A stretch of DNA of 35,965 nucleotides from BOG-1184 sp964651515 (GCA_964651515.1 CAZYYB010000019.1:1-35965), one strand, 5' to 3'; shown: positions 7,722 to 15,731, numbered from the stretch's first letter. A program made the numbers and translations. The notes: generated from the sequence alone by a model not told the origin.

Positions 7722-8995
7722 GCAGGTCAATCGTCGCGGTTCTTCGAACTTCGCCGGAAACGGTGCTTGACGACTACCATCGTCTCATGAACCTTGCCGG
7801 GTACCGGGAGCGCATCGCCAAGGATGCCGATACCGCCCTCAAGATCAACATCTCCTGGCATTTTTTCTACCCCGGCAGCTCGACCACGCCCTGGCAGATC
7901 GAAGGGGTCATTCGTGCCATGAAACGAGACGGCTACGATTCCGCGCTCATCCATGCATGCCACAACCGCACGGTCGTCATCGACGCCCACCTTGGCGAGC
8001 GGGAGAACAAGCAGCTTCCGGTGGTGCAGGCGCACGGCCTTCGTAACGTTCACCTCTACGAAAGCGAAGAGTGGATCGATATCCGCGAGGCGGTCGGCGA
8101 CCTGACGGACCGGTTCCTCTGCCTCAACCAGGTTTACCCGCAGGGATTCAGGATCCCGAAGCGATTCATCGGCGAAAACATCATCCACCTTCCCACGATC
8201 AAGACCCATATCTTCACGACCACGACCGGCGCGATGAAGAACGCGTTCGGCGGGCTTTTGAATGAGCATCGTCACTGGACCCACCCGGTCATCCACGAAA
8301 CGCTCGTCGATCTGCTCATGATCCAGAAAAAGATCCACCGGGGTATCTTTGCGGTCATGGACGGCACCTTTGCGGGAGACGGTCCCGGTCCGCGGTGCAT
8401 GATCCCGCAGGTGAAAAACATCCTGCTCGCCTCAGCCGACCAGGTGGCTATCGATGCCATCGCCGCGAAGCTCATGGGCTTCGATCCGCTGAGCGACATA
8501 AAATTCATCCGGCTCGCGCACGAACGCGGCTTAGGCTGCGGCGACCCGGGCGAAATCGAGATCGTCGGCGATGATGAAGCCGGCCATGAGAACTGGCACT
8601 TTGTGGGCCCGTTCGAGAAGATGACCTTTGCAAGCCGCATGCAGCACCTTATCTACTGGGGCCCGCTCAAGAAACCGCTCGAATGGTCGCTCAAGACCAT
8701 CCTGGCGCCATGGTCCTACATTGCGAGCGTGCTGTTCCACGACTGGTACTGGTACCCGATGCACCGGAAAAATGCCGACGCCATTGCGTCGAGCGTATGG
8801 GGAAGGCTGTTCCAGAACTGGGAGAAGGTGGCGCCGGACCCCAAAGATCTTTCATTAAAGGGCTGGCAGGATGTGGGGAAAGAACCCTTGCAGATGCATA
8901 AGGAGACGTTGAAACTGATGGGGAAGGCGATACGGATTCTTGGGGAGTGCATTAAAGAGGCGCCGGAATTCAAGAAGAAGTTCAGGAAAAAATAA
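7718..8995 (+). CDS. DUF362 domain protein
   Basis: 425 residues. The pattern (LKINISWHFFYPGSSTTP near the start, FIGENIIHLPTIKTHIFTTTTGAMKNAFGG in two steps, then VMDGTFAGDGPGP and AIDAIAAKLMGF) is that of the DUF362 family, whose biochemical role is not settled. Many relatives carry a ferredoxin domain; this one has only scattered cysteines and no CxxCxxC motif. A Trp/Tyr-rich region near residues 310-350 could touch the membrane. The start at 7718 gives a 4-bp overlap with the nucleotidyltransferase and begins MSRSIVAVLRTSP; the much longer open frame upstream is a shadow of that gene. Last gene of the sugar operon, so a role in the same glycan pathway is likely but unproven. Confidence 0.82.
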   Translation: MSRSIVAVLRTSPETVLDDYHRLMNLAGYRERIAKDADTALKINISWHFFYPGSSTTPWQIEGVIRAMKRDGYDSALIHACHNRTVVIDAHLGERENKQLPVVQAHGLRNVHLYESEEWIDIREAVGDLTDRFLCLNQVYPQGFRIPKRFIGENIIHLPTIKTHIFTTTTGAMKNAFGGLLNEHRHWTHPVIHETLVDLLMIQKKIHRGIFAVMDGTFAGDGPGPRCMIPQVKNILLASADQVAIDAIAAKLMGFDPLSDIKFIRLAHERGLGCGDPGEIEIVGDDEAGHENWHFVGPFEKMTFASRMQHLIYWGPLKKPLEWSLKTILAPWSYIASVLFHDWYWYPMHRKNADAIASSVWGRLFQNWEKVAPDPKDLSLKGWQDVGKEPLQMHKETLKLMGKAIRILGECIKEAPEFKKKFRKK

Positions 8996-9008
8996 GACAA
9001 TCTTTTGG

Positions 9009-9038
9009 ATGGCTGATCGGGGTCACCCGATCAGCCAT
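9009..9038 (+). terminator. Strong hairpin after the sugar operon (13-bp stem)
   Basis: ATGGCTGATCGGG (9009-9021) pairs perfectly with CCCGATCAGCCAT (9026-9038) around a 4-base loop, 13 bases after the DUF362 stop codon. It is well placed as the 3' end of the operon transcript, but there is no T run after it, so it may be an RNA-stabilising stem rather than an intrinsic terminator. Confidence 0.55.
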
Positions 9039-9072
9039 GATAGAGGTCGTCCACACAGAGGGGGCAGTGGAA

Positions 9073-9097
9073 TACCGGCCGTGCTTTTCGGCCGGTA
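9073..9097 (+). repeat. Second hairpin of a three-stem series
   Basis: TACCGGCCG (9073-9081) and CGGCCGGTA (9089-9097) form a 9-bp stem with a 7-base loop (TGCTTTT). It is the middle of three consecutive stems in the gap between the DUF362 and UbiA genes. Confidence 0.5.
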
Positions 9098-9105
9098 ATG
9101 CAGCG

Positions 9106-9123
9106 AGGGGGAGTCTTCCCCCT
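9106..9123 (+). repeat. Third hairpin, just upstream of the UbiA gene
   Basis: AGGGGGA (9106-9112) and TCCCCCT (9117-9123) form a 7-bp stem with a 4-base loop, about 55 bases before the UbiA start. Short and low in sequence complexity, so less certain than the two stems before it. Confidence 0.4.
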
Positions 9124-9177
9124 TAAAGTCAAGGCTTCTTGCGTTTTCAATTATTTCGGAGAAAGTGTAATCGGGTA

Positions 9178-10062
9178 ATGTTCTTCCTTCTCCTCAAAGC
9201 CCTCCGCCCCCACCAGTGGGTCAAGAACCTGCTCGTCTTCGCGCCCTTTATCCTGGCGCACCAGCTCAGGGACGGCGCCCGGTATCCGATTCTCCTGGTC
9301 ACGTTCGCCTGCATGTGCCTCACCGCCTCTGCAATTTACCTTTGCAACGATCTCTTCGACCGGGAGGCCGACCGGCGTCACCCGGATAAGAAATACCGCC
9401 CCATCGCCTCCGGATCGCTTCCTCCGCTTGTCGCCTGGATTGCCGCCTGCACCATGCTGGCGGTCAGTTTAGGCATCGCCGTGCGGTTCGTGGGGCCGCT
9501 TCCTGCCGTGCTCCTGGCGGCCTACGGCGTGCTTTCCCTTTCGTATACCGTGGCCCTGAAGCGCCTGCTCATGGTGGACGTCATCGTGCTTTCGTTTTTT
9601 TATTCACTGAGGATCATCATCGGCGGAACCGCGGTAAATGTCGCGATATCGCCGTGGTTTCTCGCTTTTTCGTTCTTTTTCTTTCTAAGCCTCGGCTTTG
9701 TTAAACGTTACACCGAAATAAGGCTTCTCGGGACCACCACGGGTGAACGACTCGCCCGGCGAGGGTATGGCGCCGAGGATATCGGTCTCCTGCCGATCGC
9801 CGGCATTTCGAGCGGACTCCTGAGCATTCTCGTTTTTCTTTTATATATCGCAACGAGCGAACAGGTCAAGGAACTTTATTCCAATTCGCTCTGGCTCTGG
9901 ATGATCGCACCGCTTTTCGTGTATTGGCTCATGCGCATCTGGTTCCTCGCGGTGCGGGGCATCATGCATTCGGACCCGGTCTCCTTTGCCATCAGGGACT
10001 TGCCGAGCTGGGTTACGGCAGCGCTTATCGCCACCCTTCTCCTCTTAGGATCAATTACATGA
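9178..10062 (+). CDS. UbiA-family prenyltransferase (DPPR synthase-like)
   Basis: Integral membrane protein with eight or nine hydrophobic helices. The N-terminal LRPHQWVKNLLVFAP, the Asp-rich motif NDLFDREADRRHPDKK followed by YRPIASG, and FVKRYTEIRLLG are the pattern of decaprenyl-phosphate phosphoribosyltransferase-type UbiA proteins, which put phosphoribose from PRPP onto polyprenyl phosphate. Start chosen at ATG 9178 (MFFLLLKALRPHQW), with GGAGAAAG some 13 bases upstream. A TTG at 9139 in the same frame would add 13 residues. Its stop overlaps the HAD gene start by 4 bp, which suggests the two products act in sequence. Prenyl chain and acceptor cannot be told from sequence alone. Confidence 0.85.
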   Translation: MFFLLLKALRPHQWVKNLLVFAPFILAHQLRDGARYPILLVTFACMCLTASAIYLCNDLFDREADRRHPDKKYRPIASGSLPPLVAWIAACTMLAVSLGIAVRFVGPLPAVLLAAYGVLSLSYTVALKRLLMVDVIVLSFFYSLRIIIGGTAVNVAISPWFLAFSFFFFLSLGFVKRYTEIRLLGTTTGERLARRGYGAEDIGLLPIAGISSGLLSILVFLLYIATSEQVKELYSNSLWLWMIAPLFVYWLMRIWFLAVRGIMHSDPVSFAIRDLPSWVTAALIATLLLLGSIT

Positions 10063-10730
10063 TTATCACCCATTGTATGTTCGATTTCGACGGCACCCTG
10101 GTCGACAGCGTCGGCGATGTCCGGGAATGCCTTACATCCGCCTTTGCGAAAAGCGGCATAGCGGCGGAGTCGCTCAATGTCGCCGCGTTCATGCAGCTCC
10201 AGCTGAGAGAAGCCATCGCTTCCATCGCCCCGTACATCGGCCCCGAAGAGATCGATCGTGTCGTCGCCGAATTCAGGACCATTTACGATGCAAGCAACTA
10301 CCCGGCAACCAGGCTCATGGCCGGGGTGACCGCTCTCCTGCCCGAGCTCAGGGCGCGCTCGGTCGACATGACCATCGTTTCCAATAAGCGGCACATTCCA
10401 ACGCTGCGGATTCTCGATAAGTTCGGCCTTCGCGGATTCTTCGATGCCGTATACAATCCGGACATGGACCCGGGAGGCCCGGCGATGACCAAGGGCCGGA
10501 TGATCGCGAGGGCGATTGACGAGCGGGGATTATCCCGGAAAACGACCCTGTATATCGGCGACTCGGAGGTGGATGTCGCGGCCGCGCATGAAAACGAGCT
10601 CCCGTCGGCAATCGTGGCGAACGGGTACGGGGGTATCGGAAGTTTTACGCTGCAACCGACCTATATCGTAAAGGAGATCTCCGGGATTCTCTCCATCGAC
10701 GGGCTGTTCCGACCCGGACCGGTACACTGA
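10059..10730 (+). CDS. HAD-superfamily phosphatase (Gph-like)
   Basis: 223-residue cytosolic hydrolase. HAD motif I is DFDGTLVDS (nucleophile Asp9, Asp11), a helical cap follows, motif II is TIVSNK, and motif IV is GDSEVDVAAA near residue 170. The closest family by pattern is phosphoglycolate phosphatase. The true start is the ATG at 10059, in a 4-bp overlap with the UbiA gene; the longer open frame starting at 9924 lies inside UbiA. By analogy with mycobacterial decaprenylphosphoryl-ribose synthesis, it could remove the 5-phosphate from the lipid-linked phosphoribose made by its neighbour. This is inference from gene order. Confidence 0.85.
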   Translation: MIITHCMFDFDGTLVDSVGDVRECLTSAFAKSGIAAESLNVAAFMQLQLREAIASIAPYIGPEEIDRVVAEFRTIYDASNYPATRLMAGVTALLPELRARSVDMTIVSNKRHIPTLRILDKFGLRGFFDAVYNPDMDPGGPAMTKGRMIARAIDERGLSRKTTLYIGDSEVDVAAAHENELPSAIVANGYGGIGSFTLQPTYIVKEISGILSIDGLFRPGPVH

Positions 10731-10813
10731 GAGCGCGGAGAGCGCCCATCGTATATTTCCAGCGGGAAAATGAGGACATCGAGGCCGAAGCAAACCGGCC
10801 GGAAGGGTGCACT

Positions 10814-11797
10814 ATGATCGTGGTAACCGGCGGATCGGGATTCATCGGCAGCTCGCTTGTGGGACGTCTCAACCGGAAGGGCAGCACCGATATCCTGGTC
10901 GTGGACCATCTCGGGGAGTCGGAGAAGTGGAAAAACCTGGTGCCGCTTCGCTTTGCCGACTACCTCGATCGACAGGAGTTTATCGCCCGGCTCGAACGCG
11001 GCGATTTCGGCAACGGGATCGAGGCGATTTTCCACCTGGGAGCCTGCTCGGCTACAACCGAGAAAAATGCGGATTTCCTCATGGAAAACAACTACCGCTA
11101 TACCGCGCGTATCGCGGCGTGGCGGGAGGAACACCCGGCCTGCCGCCTCATCTACGCATCGAGCGCGGCAACCTACGGCGACGGCAGCCGCGGGTATAAG
11201 GATGACGAAGCAATGCTGGAAACGTTGCGTCCGCTCAACATGTACGGCTATTCCAAGCATCTCTTCGATTGCCTCGCAAAGAAGAAGGGATGGCTCGGCC
11301 ATATCGTCGGACTGAAATATTTCAACGTGTATGGCCCGAACGAGTACCACAAGGGCGATATGCGCAGCGTCATTAATAAAAGCTACGCCGGGGTTCGCGA
11401 CCAGGGAACCATGAAACTTTTCAAATCGCATCGACCGGATTTTGCCGACGGCGAACAGAAGCGGGATTTCATCTATGTGAAGGATGCCCTTGCAATGACG
11501 CTGTTCTTTCTCGAACACCGGGAAGTGAACGGTATTTTCAACATCGGGACCGGCGTTCCTCGCTCCTGGAACGATGTCGCGAACGCTCTCTTCACCGCCG
11601 CGGAAAAGCCGCTTTCCATCGAATATGTCCCGATGCCTGAAACCATCCGGGAGAAATATCAATACTACACCTGCGCCGACCTTACCAGGCTCCGTGCGGC
11701 AGGCTGCTCGCACCGGTGTGAGAACCTCGATGATTCGGTTGCCGATTATGTCAGGAACTATCTGGCGCACGGGCGGGTTTTCGAGGGGGCGGCCTGA
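10814..11797 (+). CDS. hldD: ADP-L-glycero-D-manno-heptose 6-epimerase
   Basis: Last step of ADP-heptose synthesis for the lipopolysaccharide inner core. The extended SDR fold shows TGGSGFIGS (5-13), HLGACSATTE (the HldD-specific form of this region), SSA near 116-118, and the catalytic Tyr144-x3-Lys148 in MYGYSK. KYFNVYGPNEYHKGDMRSV and the QKRDFIYVKD segment are typical. Length 327 is close to normal. Start has GGAAGG about 8 bases upstream. It follows the HAD gene by 83 bp on the same strand. Its presence implies a Gram-negative outer membrane with heptose-containing LPS. Confidence 0.93.
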   Translation: MIVVTGGSGFIGSSLVGRLNRKGSTDILVVDHLGESEKWKNLVPLRFADYLDRQEFIARLERGDFGNGIEAIFHLGACSATTEKNADFLMENNYRYTARIAAWREEHPACRLIYASSAATYGDGSRGYKDDEAMLETLRPLNMYGYSKHLFDCLAKKKGWLGHIVGLKYFNVYGPNEYHKGDMRSVINKSYAGVRDQGTMKLFKSHRPDFADGEQKRDFIYVKDALAMTLFFLEHREVNGIFNIGTGVPRSWNDVANALFTAAEKPLSIEYVPMPETIREKYQYYTCADLTRLRAAGCSHRCENLDDSVADYVRNYLAHGRVFEGAA

Positions 11798-11946
11798 GAA
11801 AATATCGGGCCGGTGCAAATCGAACTATCCGCAGAAACGTCTCCTTCCCGAGTGATGCTATCCCGCCGGCGGTCGGCCAGGTAAGGGAAACAATCAGCAG
11901 GGGCACATCGCGTCCTTTCAATGAAGGGGCGGGGATGCCGTATTCC

Positions 11947-11975
11947 GTAACATTTTCCTAATGGTTTCAGTCTAA
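11947..11975 (+). promoter_or_regulatory. Possible ECF-type promoter upstream of the sigma gene
   Basis: GTAAC (11947-11951) and GTCTAA (11970-11975) are spaced 18 bases apart and 42 bases before the sigma factor ATG. They loosely resemble the GGAAC/GTCTAA elements many ECF sigma factors use to drive their own genes. The -35 match is imperfect. The surrounding gap (11798-12016) has no gene; it also contains the palindrome CCGCCGGCGG at 11863-11872. Confidence 0.25.
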
Positions 11976-12016
11976 ATTTATGAATAACAGAGAGTGCAAC
12001 ATCCGGAGCAACGCGC

Positions 12017-12571
12017 ATGGTCGATCTTGATCGCATCACGATAAAACAAGCGGCCTGCGGCGACGAAAAAGCCTTCCGGAAGGTTTATGATCATTATTCG
12101 ACGTTCGTATGGCGGGTTGTTTTCAGATCCGTGGGAAGCGATCGGGAGATGGTTGAAGAAATTGTCCAGGAGACGTTTGTGAAAATCCATCAATCGTTAA
12201 AAAAATTTGCGGCCGACTCATCGCTCGGTACATGGATTTTTCGCATCGCCTTCAATACGTCGAAAAGCTTCTGGGCGAAAAGGGCGAGGGAAAAGGAGCG
12301 GACCATGCCGCTTATCATCGACCGGGCGGACCCGACATCGGCGTTCGAAGCATTTGAGGCCGGAGACACGGCCGCGAAGATACTCGCCGATCTTCCGGAA
12401 GAAGATCGGTTCCTCCTGGTCAGCAGAGAGGTAGAGGGGTTGAGCTTCGACGAAATAGCGGAGATTACCGGAAAATCGTCTGCCGCACTGCGGACACGAA
12501 TGTCTCGGATAAAACATAAAATCAGCATTATCCTTGAAAATAAACCGCAACTCAAGGAGGCGGTAGCATGA
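12017..12571 (+). CDS. ECF-family RNA polymerase sigma factor
   Basis: 184 residues with only sigma regions 2 and 4. Region 2 runs from about residue 20 (AFRKVYDHYSTFVWRVV) through EEIVQETFVKIHQ to WIFRIAFNTSKSFWAKR. Region 4 contains LPEEDRFLLVSREVEGLSFDEIAEITGKS with a helix-turn-helix and RTRMSRIKHK. It would direct polymerase to stress-type promoters. Its stop codon overlaps the next start (ATGA), the usual arrangement for a sigma/anti-sigma pair. Divergent from classic RpoE in detail, so the regulon cannot be guessed. Confidence 0.93.
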   Translation: MVDLDRITIKQAACGDEKAFRKVYDHYSTFVWRVVFRSVGSDREMVEEIVQETFVKIHQSLKKFAADSSLGTWIFRIAFNTSKSFWAKRAREKERTMPLIIDRADPTSAFEAFEAGDTAAKILADLPEEDRFLLVSREVEGLSFDEIAEITGKSSAALRTRMSRIKHKISIILENKPQLKEAVA

Positions 12572-12870
12572 ATGAGCGTGAGTTCTACGCTGAGCTGGGT
12601 CGCATTGCTGCGCCACCTCCCTATCTGTATGGCAGAATTCACCGACGGCTGCAACGGCGAGCCCTCGTGGTGAGGTCGGTTTTTGCGCTTGCAGCGACCC
12701 TGATTCTTGCCATAGGAACATCCGGGGTGCTTTACCTGCACCGGGAAAGCGGACTTTCGGTCGCTCCCGAGATTTCGGAGGAGATGCAGGAAATTCATGG
12801 CTATCTTGCGGGAGAGGATATCGAACAGGCATCCCTGTCCTACGCCAGCGAAGATGGTGAGGGAAAATAG
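12568..12870 (+). CDS. Small membrane protein, likely anti-sigma factor
   Basis: 100 residues: a basic cytoplasmic N-terminus of about 33 residues (MNEREFYAELGRIAAPPPYL, then RRLQRRALVVR), one transmembrane helix (about 34-54, VFALAATLILAIGTSGVLYL) and an acidic extracytoplasmic tail. There is no zinc-binding HxxxCxxC motif. Translationally coupled to the sigma gene by a 4-bp overlap. Topology and position argue for an anti-sigma factor of the short CnrY-like kind; sequence similarity alone would not identify it. Confidence 0.7.
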   Translation: MNEREFYAELGRIAAPPPYLYGRIHRRLQRRALVVRSVFALAATLILAIGTSGVLYLHRESGLSVAPEISEEMQEIHGYLAGEDIEQASLSYASEDGEGK

Positions 12871-12941
12871 TACACCGGAACGGTTTGTCGAAAACCGTCT
12901 ATCCGTTAAAGAACCGAGTGACGTGCAACGGGGGAGGAATT

Positions 12942-13406
12942 ATGAGAAATAAGGTGGTTATTCTGGCGTTAGCAGGCTGGGCTCTCACCATGTCGCCTCT
13001 TATGGCCTCGGCGGCAAATTGCGATTCGACCCAGTACCCTTCAATGAAAAAGAAAATCGCCGAACTCAATCTGACTGCCGACCAGCAGGCAAAATTAAAG
13101 ACCGTCCATGAGGACAGAATGGCCACGGCAAAGCCGCTGTTCGAGCAGATGAAAACAATCCGCGACAAACTGAAAACGGAACTCCTGAAAACCGAACCTT
13201 CGAAGCAGGTTCTTGATGGCTACGCTTCGCAGCTTGGCGATCTGCATCGACAGCTGGTCCAGAATATGAATGAACACCTCCTGAGGGTGAAGGCGATCCT
13301 TACGACCGAACAGTTTTCCAAAATGGTAAATTTCGATTGGATGCACTCGGGTCCCGGAACACACCGGGGAAGAGGCGATCACGGGTCGGATAGAGAGAGC
13401 GAATAA
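12942..13406 (+). CDS. Periplasmic Spy/CpxP-like LTxxQ protein
   Basis: 154 residues with a signal peptide (MRNKVVILALAGWALTMSPLMASAA, cleavage near residue 25). The mature part is helical and has two LTxxQ motifs, LTADQ after IAEL and LTTEQ near the end, typical of Spy/CpxP/CnrX-type periplasmic sensors and chaperones. The tail is His/Gly/Arg-rich (HSGPGTHRGRGDHG), which could bind metal. Start at 12942 has an excellent GGGGAGG site; the longer frame from 12885 has none. It follows the sigma/anti-sigma pair by 71 bp and is closed by a terminator, so all three are likely one unit for envelope or metal stress. Confidence 0.82.
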   Translation: MRNKVVILALAGWALTMSPLMASAANCDSTQYPSMKKKIAELNLTADQQAKLKTVHEDRMATAKPLFEQMKTIRDKLKTELLKTEPSKQVLDGYASQLGDLHRQLVQNMNEHLLRVKAILTTEQFSKMVNFDWMHSGPGTHRGRGDHGSDRESE

Positions 13407-13417
13407 AACGCCCTGTC

Positions 13418-13460
13418 ACCGGAGTGGGGATGATCGGTCTCCCCACTCCGGTATATTTTT
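13418..13460 (+). terminator. Rho-independent terminator after the sigma/Spy unit
   Basis: ACCGGAGTGGGGA (13418-13430) pairs perfectly with TCCCCACTCCGGT (13440-13452) around a 9-base loop, followed by ATATTTTT. It starts 12 bases after the Spy-like gene stop. Confidence 0.85.
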
Positions 13461-13668
13461 CCCAGGCCGTTTTAATATTCCGCATCCCTGCCCGTATCCT
13501 TATCAGTCTTGACCCTCGTTTGGCTTCAGCAAAATTTATTTTAAATCAGGAATATCCGGTGCGGCAGTTGAAGAACGCAGAATGCATCGATACATGAAGC
13601 AGCGTCGTCGGCATCCGGACAATTTAAATTCGTCCCTTTTCATCCTCGAAAGAGAAAGGAGTGGTCGC

Positions 13669-14139
13669 ATGAAACGCCTTTTTATCATCGCCATTTTAGT
13701 ATGCGGTTTTTTTTCCGCCGACACCTTTGCCCAGAAAAGCTTTAAATGGCTCGGTTCGGGGGGGTGGGGAATCGGGACGACCTACGATCAAATGTTCAAC
13801 AGCTACAACCTGATGGTGATCACCGGAACCATCTTTGAGGAGGATACCCTTACCCCGTTGACGGGCATGGAACACGGCATAGAAATTATCGTCAAAGATC
13901 AGAATGGGCAGCTGATTCCGGTTCATCTCGGCCCCTATTGGTACGTCATTCACCAGGACATGAACCTGCCAATCGGTGACCAGGTGGAAGTCCACGGGGC
14001 CCGGTTCACCTTCAAGGGAAAAGACACCTATGCGGCTTACTATGTGCTCACCGCCGACCGGGAGCTGCTTCTGCGGGATGCCGACGGGTTCCCCCTATGG
14101 GAGGGCTGGCGAAACGGACATGTGCGGAGCCAGGAGTGA
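13669..14139 (+). CDS. Secreted OB-fold-like small protein
   Basis: 156 residues with a signal peptide (MKRLFIIAILVCGFFSADTFAQ). The rest is one beta-rich domain: GTIFEEDTLTP, then IIVKDQNGQLIPVHLGPYWYV, LPIGDQVEVHGARFTFKGKD, and a C-terminal LLLRDADGFPLWEGWR. The order (ligand-exposed 'HLGPxWY', then 'GDxVEVxG', then 'LRDxxGxPxWxGWR') is what I recall from small periplasmic OB-fold proteins of unknown function in delta-proteobacteria and relatives. Start at 13669 has AAAGGAG upstream; the in-frame extension to 13582 lacks a site. It stands alone between two terminators. Function unknown. Confidence 0.72.
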   Translation: MKRLFIIAILVCGFFSADTFAQKSFKWLGSGGWGIGTTYDQMFNSYNLMVITGTIFEEDTLTPLTGMEHGIEIIVKDQNGQLIPVHLGPYWYVIHQDMNLPIGDQVEVHGARFTFKGKDTYAAYYVLTADRELLLRDADGFPLWEGWRNGHVRSQE

Positions 14140-14204
14140 GCATGCGATCAATAACCTGTTGACGAGTGCGGCACAGGGCTGAACGAGAGCCCTCGATTCA
14201 AATT

Positions 14205-14253
14205 AAAAATGCCGTTTCTGGTCCGATCGATTCGCCAGAAACGGCATTTTTTT
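14205..14253. terminator. Bidirectional terminator with 17-bp stem
   Basis: AAAAATGCCGTTTCTGG (14205-14221) is the exact reverse complement of CCAGAAACGGCATTTTT (14235-14251), with a 13-base loop and a seven-T run (14247-14253). It lies between the convergent OB-fold gene (plus) and argA (minus, stop at 14275) and has A/T tails on both sides, so it can end both transcripts. Confidence 0.93.
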
Positions 14254-14274
14254 GTATTGAAGAGAAACCTGCAC

Positions 14275-15633
14275 TCAATCCACCTGCACCCCACCCTTGC
14301 GCCGACCCGAAATCTTATACCGCAGGATGAGCGATTTCCGCTGCCGGTTGTAATTTTTTTGTCGCTCGGCGGGCAGATCGGTCACCTTCCCGGGGAAAAA
14401 ACCGAGCTGGGAAAACCAGTCCGACGTCTGGGTGGTCAGGACAAACAGGGCGCGAAGCTTCTTCGCGGCCGCCTCCTCGATGAAGTAGGAAATCATACGG
14501 CGACCGATACCTAAGCTCAGGTACGTTTCATCCACCACGATGCCGGCTATTTCGCCCTGCCGGTCGGGAAATACGTGCAGTGCGGCGCAGGCGTGGACCG
14601 TACCGTCGACCTCATAAACGGCATAATCGGCAATTCGTTCTTCGAGGTCGCTCTCGGTCCGGGGTACCAGCGCCCCTTCATCGACGGCAGGCTGCATTAT
14701 CCGGAGCACCTCGGGGATATCGGTAAGAAGCATGGGCCTGACATTGTCATGGCGATCGGCGTAAATCATCGTACCGAAACCCCGATTCGAAAAGATCTCC
14801 TTGAGCAGCATGCCTTCGACCCGGCCGTCGATCACATGCACGCGCTGTACTCCTTTCGTACAAGCTCGATAGGCGTGTCCGACAAGATCAAGCTGCTCAT
14901 CGTAATTCTCGGTGACGTTCAGGTCTAAAAATGCGCCGGCCTGGGCGGTTTTAAGCTGCGAAACGACGCCGTCGCTCGTCAGGTAGACCTCGCTGGGAAT
15001 TTTATAGCTTCCCGCCATGATGCCGAGCCGATCGATGATGAAGAAAAGCTTTGGAGCATTCATTTCGACGCTCACATCGAGGGCGATCTCGTTGGAGGAG
15101 CAGTTGTAGGGCTTGCCGGTGGCGCTCCAGCCGATGGTGGGTATGATGGGAATGAGCCCGTCGAGAACCACCTTGCGCAGAATGTCGACCTGAACTTTTT
15201 CCACCAGTCCGGAACTCTGGAAATCGATACCGCCCCGCACGCCGATCCCCTTTGCACGCACCCAGTTACCGATCACGCCGTGCGCGCCGTTTTCGGCGAG
15301 CATGGTGATGATCTTGTTTGAAACATCGAATGCGGCCATTTTGATAAGGGGGATCGCCTCGGGTGGAGAGATCCGCACGCCGGCAACGCTCGAACACTTG
15401 ATATGGTACGTATCGAGCACCTGGTCGATCCGAACCCGGGCACCCGGTACGAGAATGACGTTGATACCCATCCGGTGGAGCAGTACGACATCCCGGATGA
15501 GAAGCGGAAACAGCGGATGCTCGATGAGCGTGCTCTCGATTTTAATAACGAACAGGCCGCCCTTGAACTGATTGATATAGCCGAATGCCTGCCTGATGAC
15601 CTCCACCTGCTCCTTTAAGATCAGCTTATCCAT
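14275..15633 (-). CDS. argA: Amino-acid N-acetyltransferase (N-acetylglutamate synthase)
   Basis: Transfers acetyl from acetyl-CoA to glutamate, the first step of arginine synthesis. The two-domain ArgA architecture is clear: an N-terminal amino-acid-kinase-like domain (about 1-290, with GGLFVIKIESTLIEHP, NVILVPGARVRID and IPIIPTIGWSATGKPYNCSS) and a C-terminal GNAT domain (about 300-445, with the acetyl-CoA site GIVVDETYLSLGIGRRMI). Length 452 is typical. The kinase-like domain usually binds arginine for feedback control. No other arg gene is adjacent. Confidence 0.93.
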   Translation of the reverse strand: MDKLILKEQVEVIRQAFGYINQFKGGLFVIKIESTLIEHPLFPLLIRDVVLLHRMGINVILVPGARVRIDQVLDTYHIKCSSVAGVRISPPEAIPLIKMAAFDVSNKIITMLAENGAHGVIGNWVRAKGIGVRGGIDFQSSGLVEKVQVDILRKVVLDGLIPIIPTIGWSATGKPYNCSSNEIALDVSVEMNAPKLFFIIDRLGIMAGSYKIPSEVYLTSDGVVSQLKTAQAGAFLDLNVTENYDEQLDLVGHAYRACTKGVQRVHVIDGRVEGMLLKEIFSNRGFGTMIYADRHDNVRPMLLTDIPEVLRIMQPAVDEGALVPRTESDLEERIADYAVYEVDGTVHACAALHVFPDRQGEIAGIVVDETYLSLGIGRRMISYFIEEAAAKKLRALFVLTTQTSDWFSQLGFFPGKVTDLPAERQKNYNRQRKSLILRYKISGRRKGGVQVD

Positions 15634-15731
15634 GAAGTTTCAATCCTTTGAAGCATATATTCGGCCGTAATTCATTCATAATAGCCGAAAATAAAATAAA
15701 TTACGCGATTGAGAGCCGATGCATCCGTACT

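Noticed and set aside
10661..11818. 385-residue minus-strand frame opposite hldD
   Set aside because: Antisense of a gene with full SDR motifs; no family pattern of its own.
11798..12016. Riboswitch in the sigma-gene leader
   Set aside because: I compared it by eye with c-di-GMP (GEMM), cobalamin and fluoride patterns on both strands and found no match; only a CCGCCGGCGG palindrome stands out.
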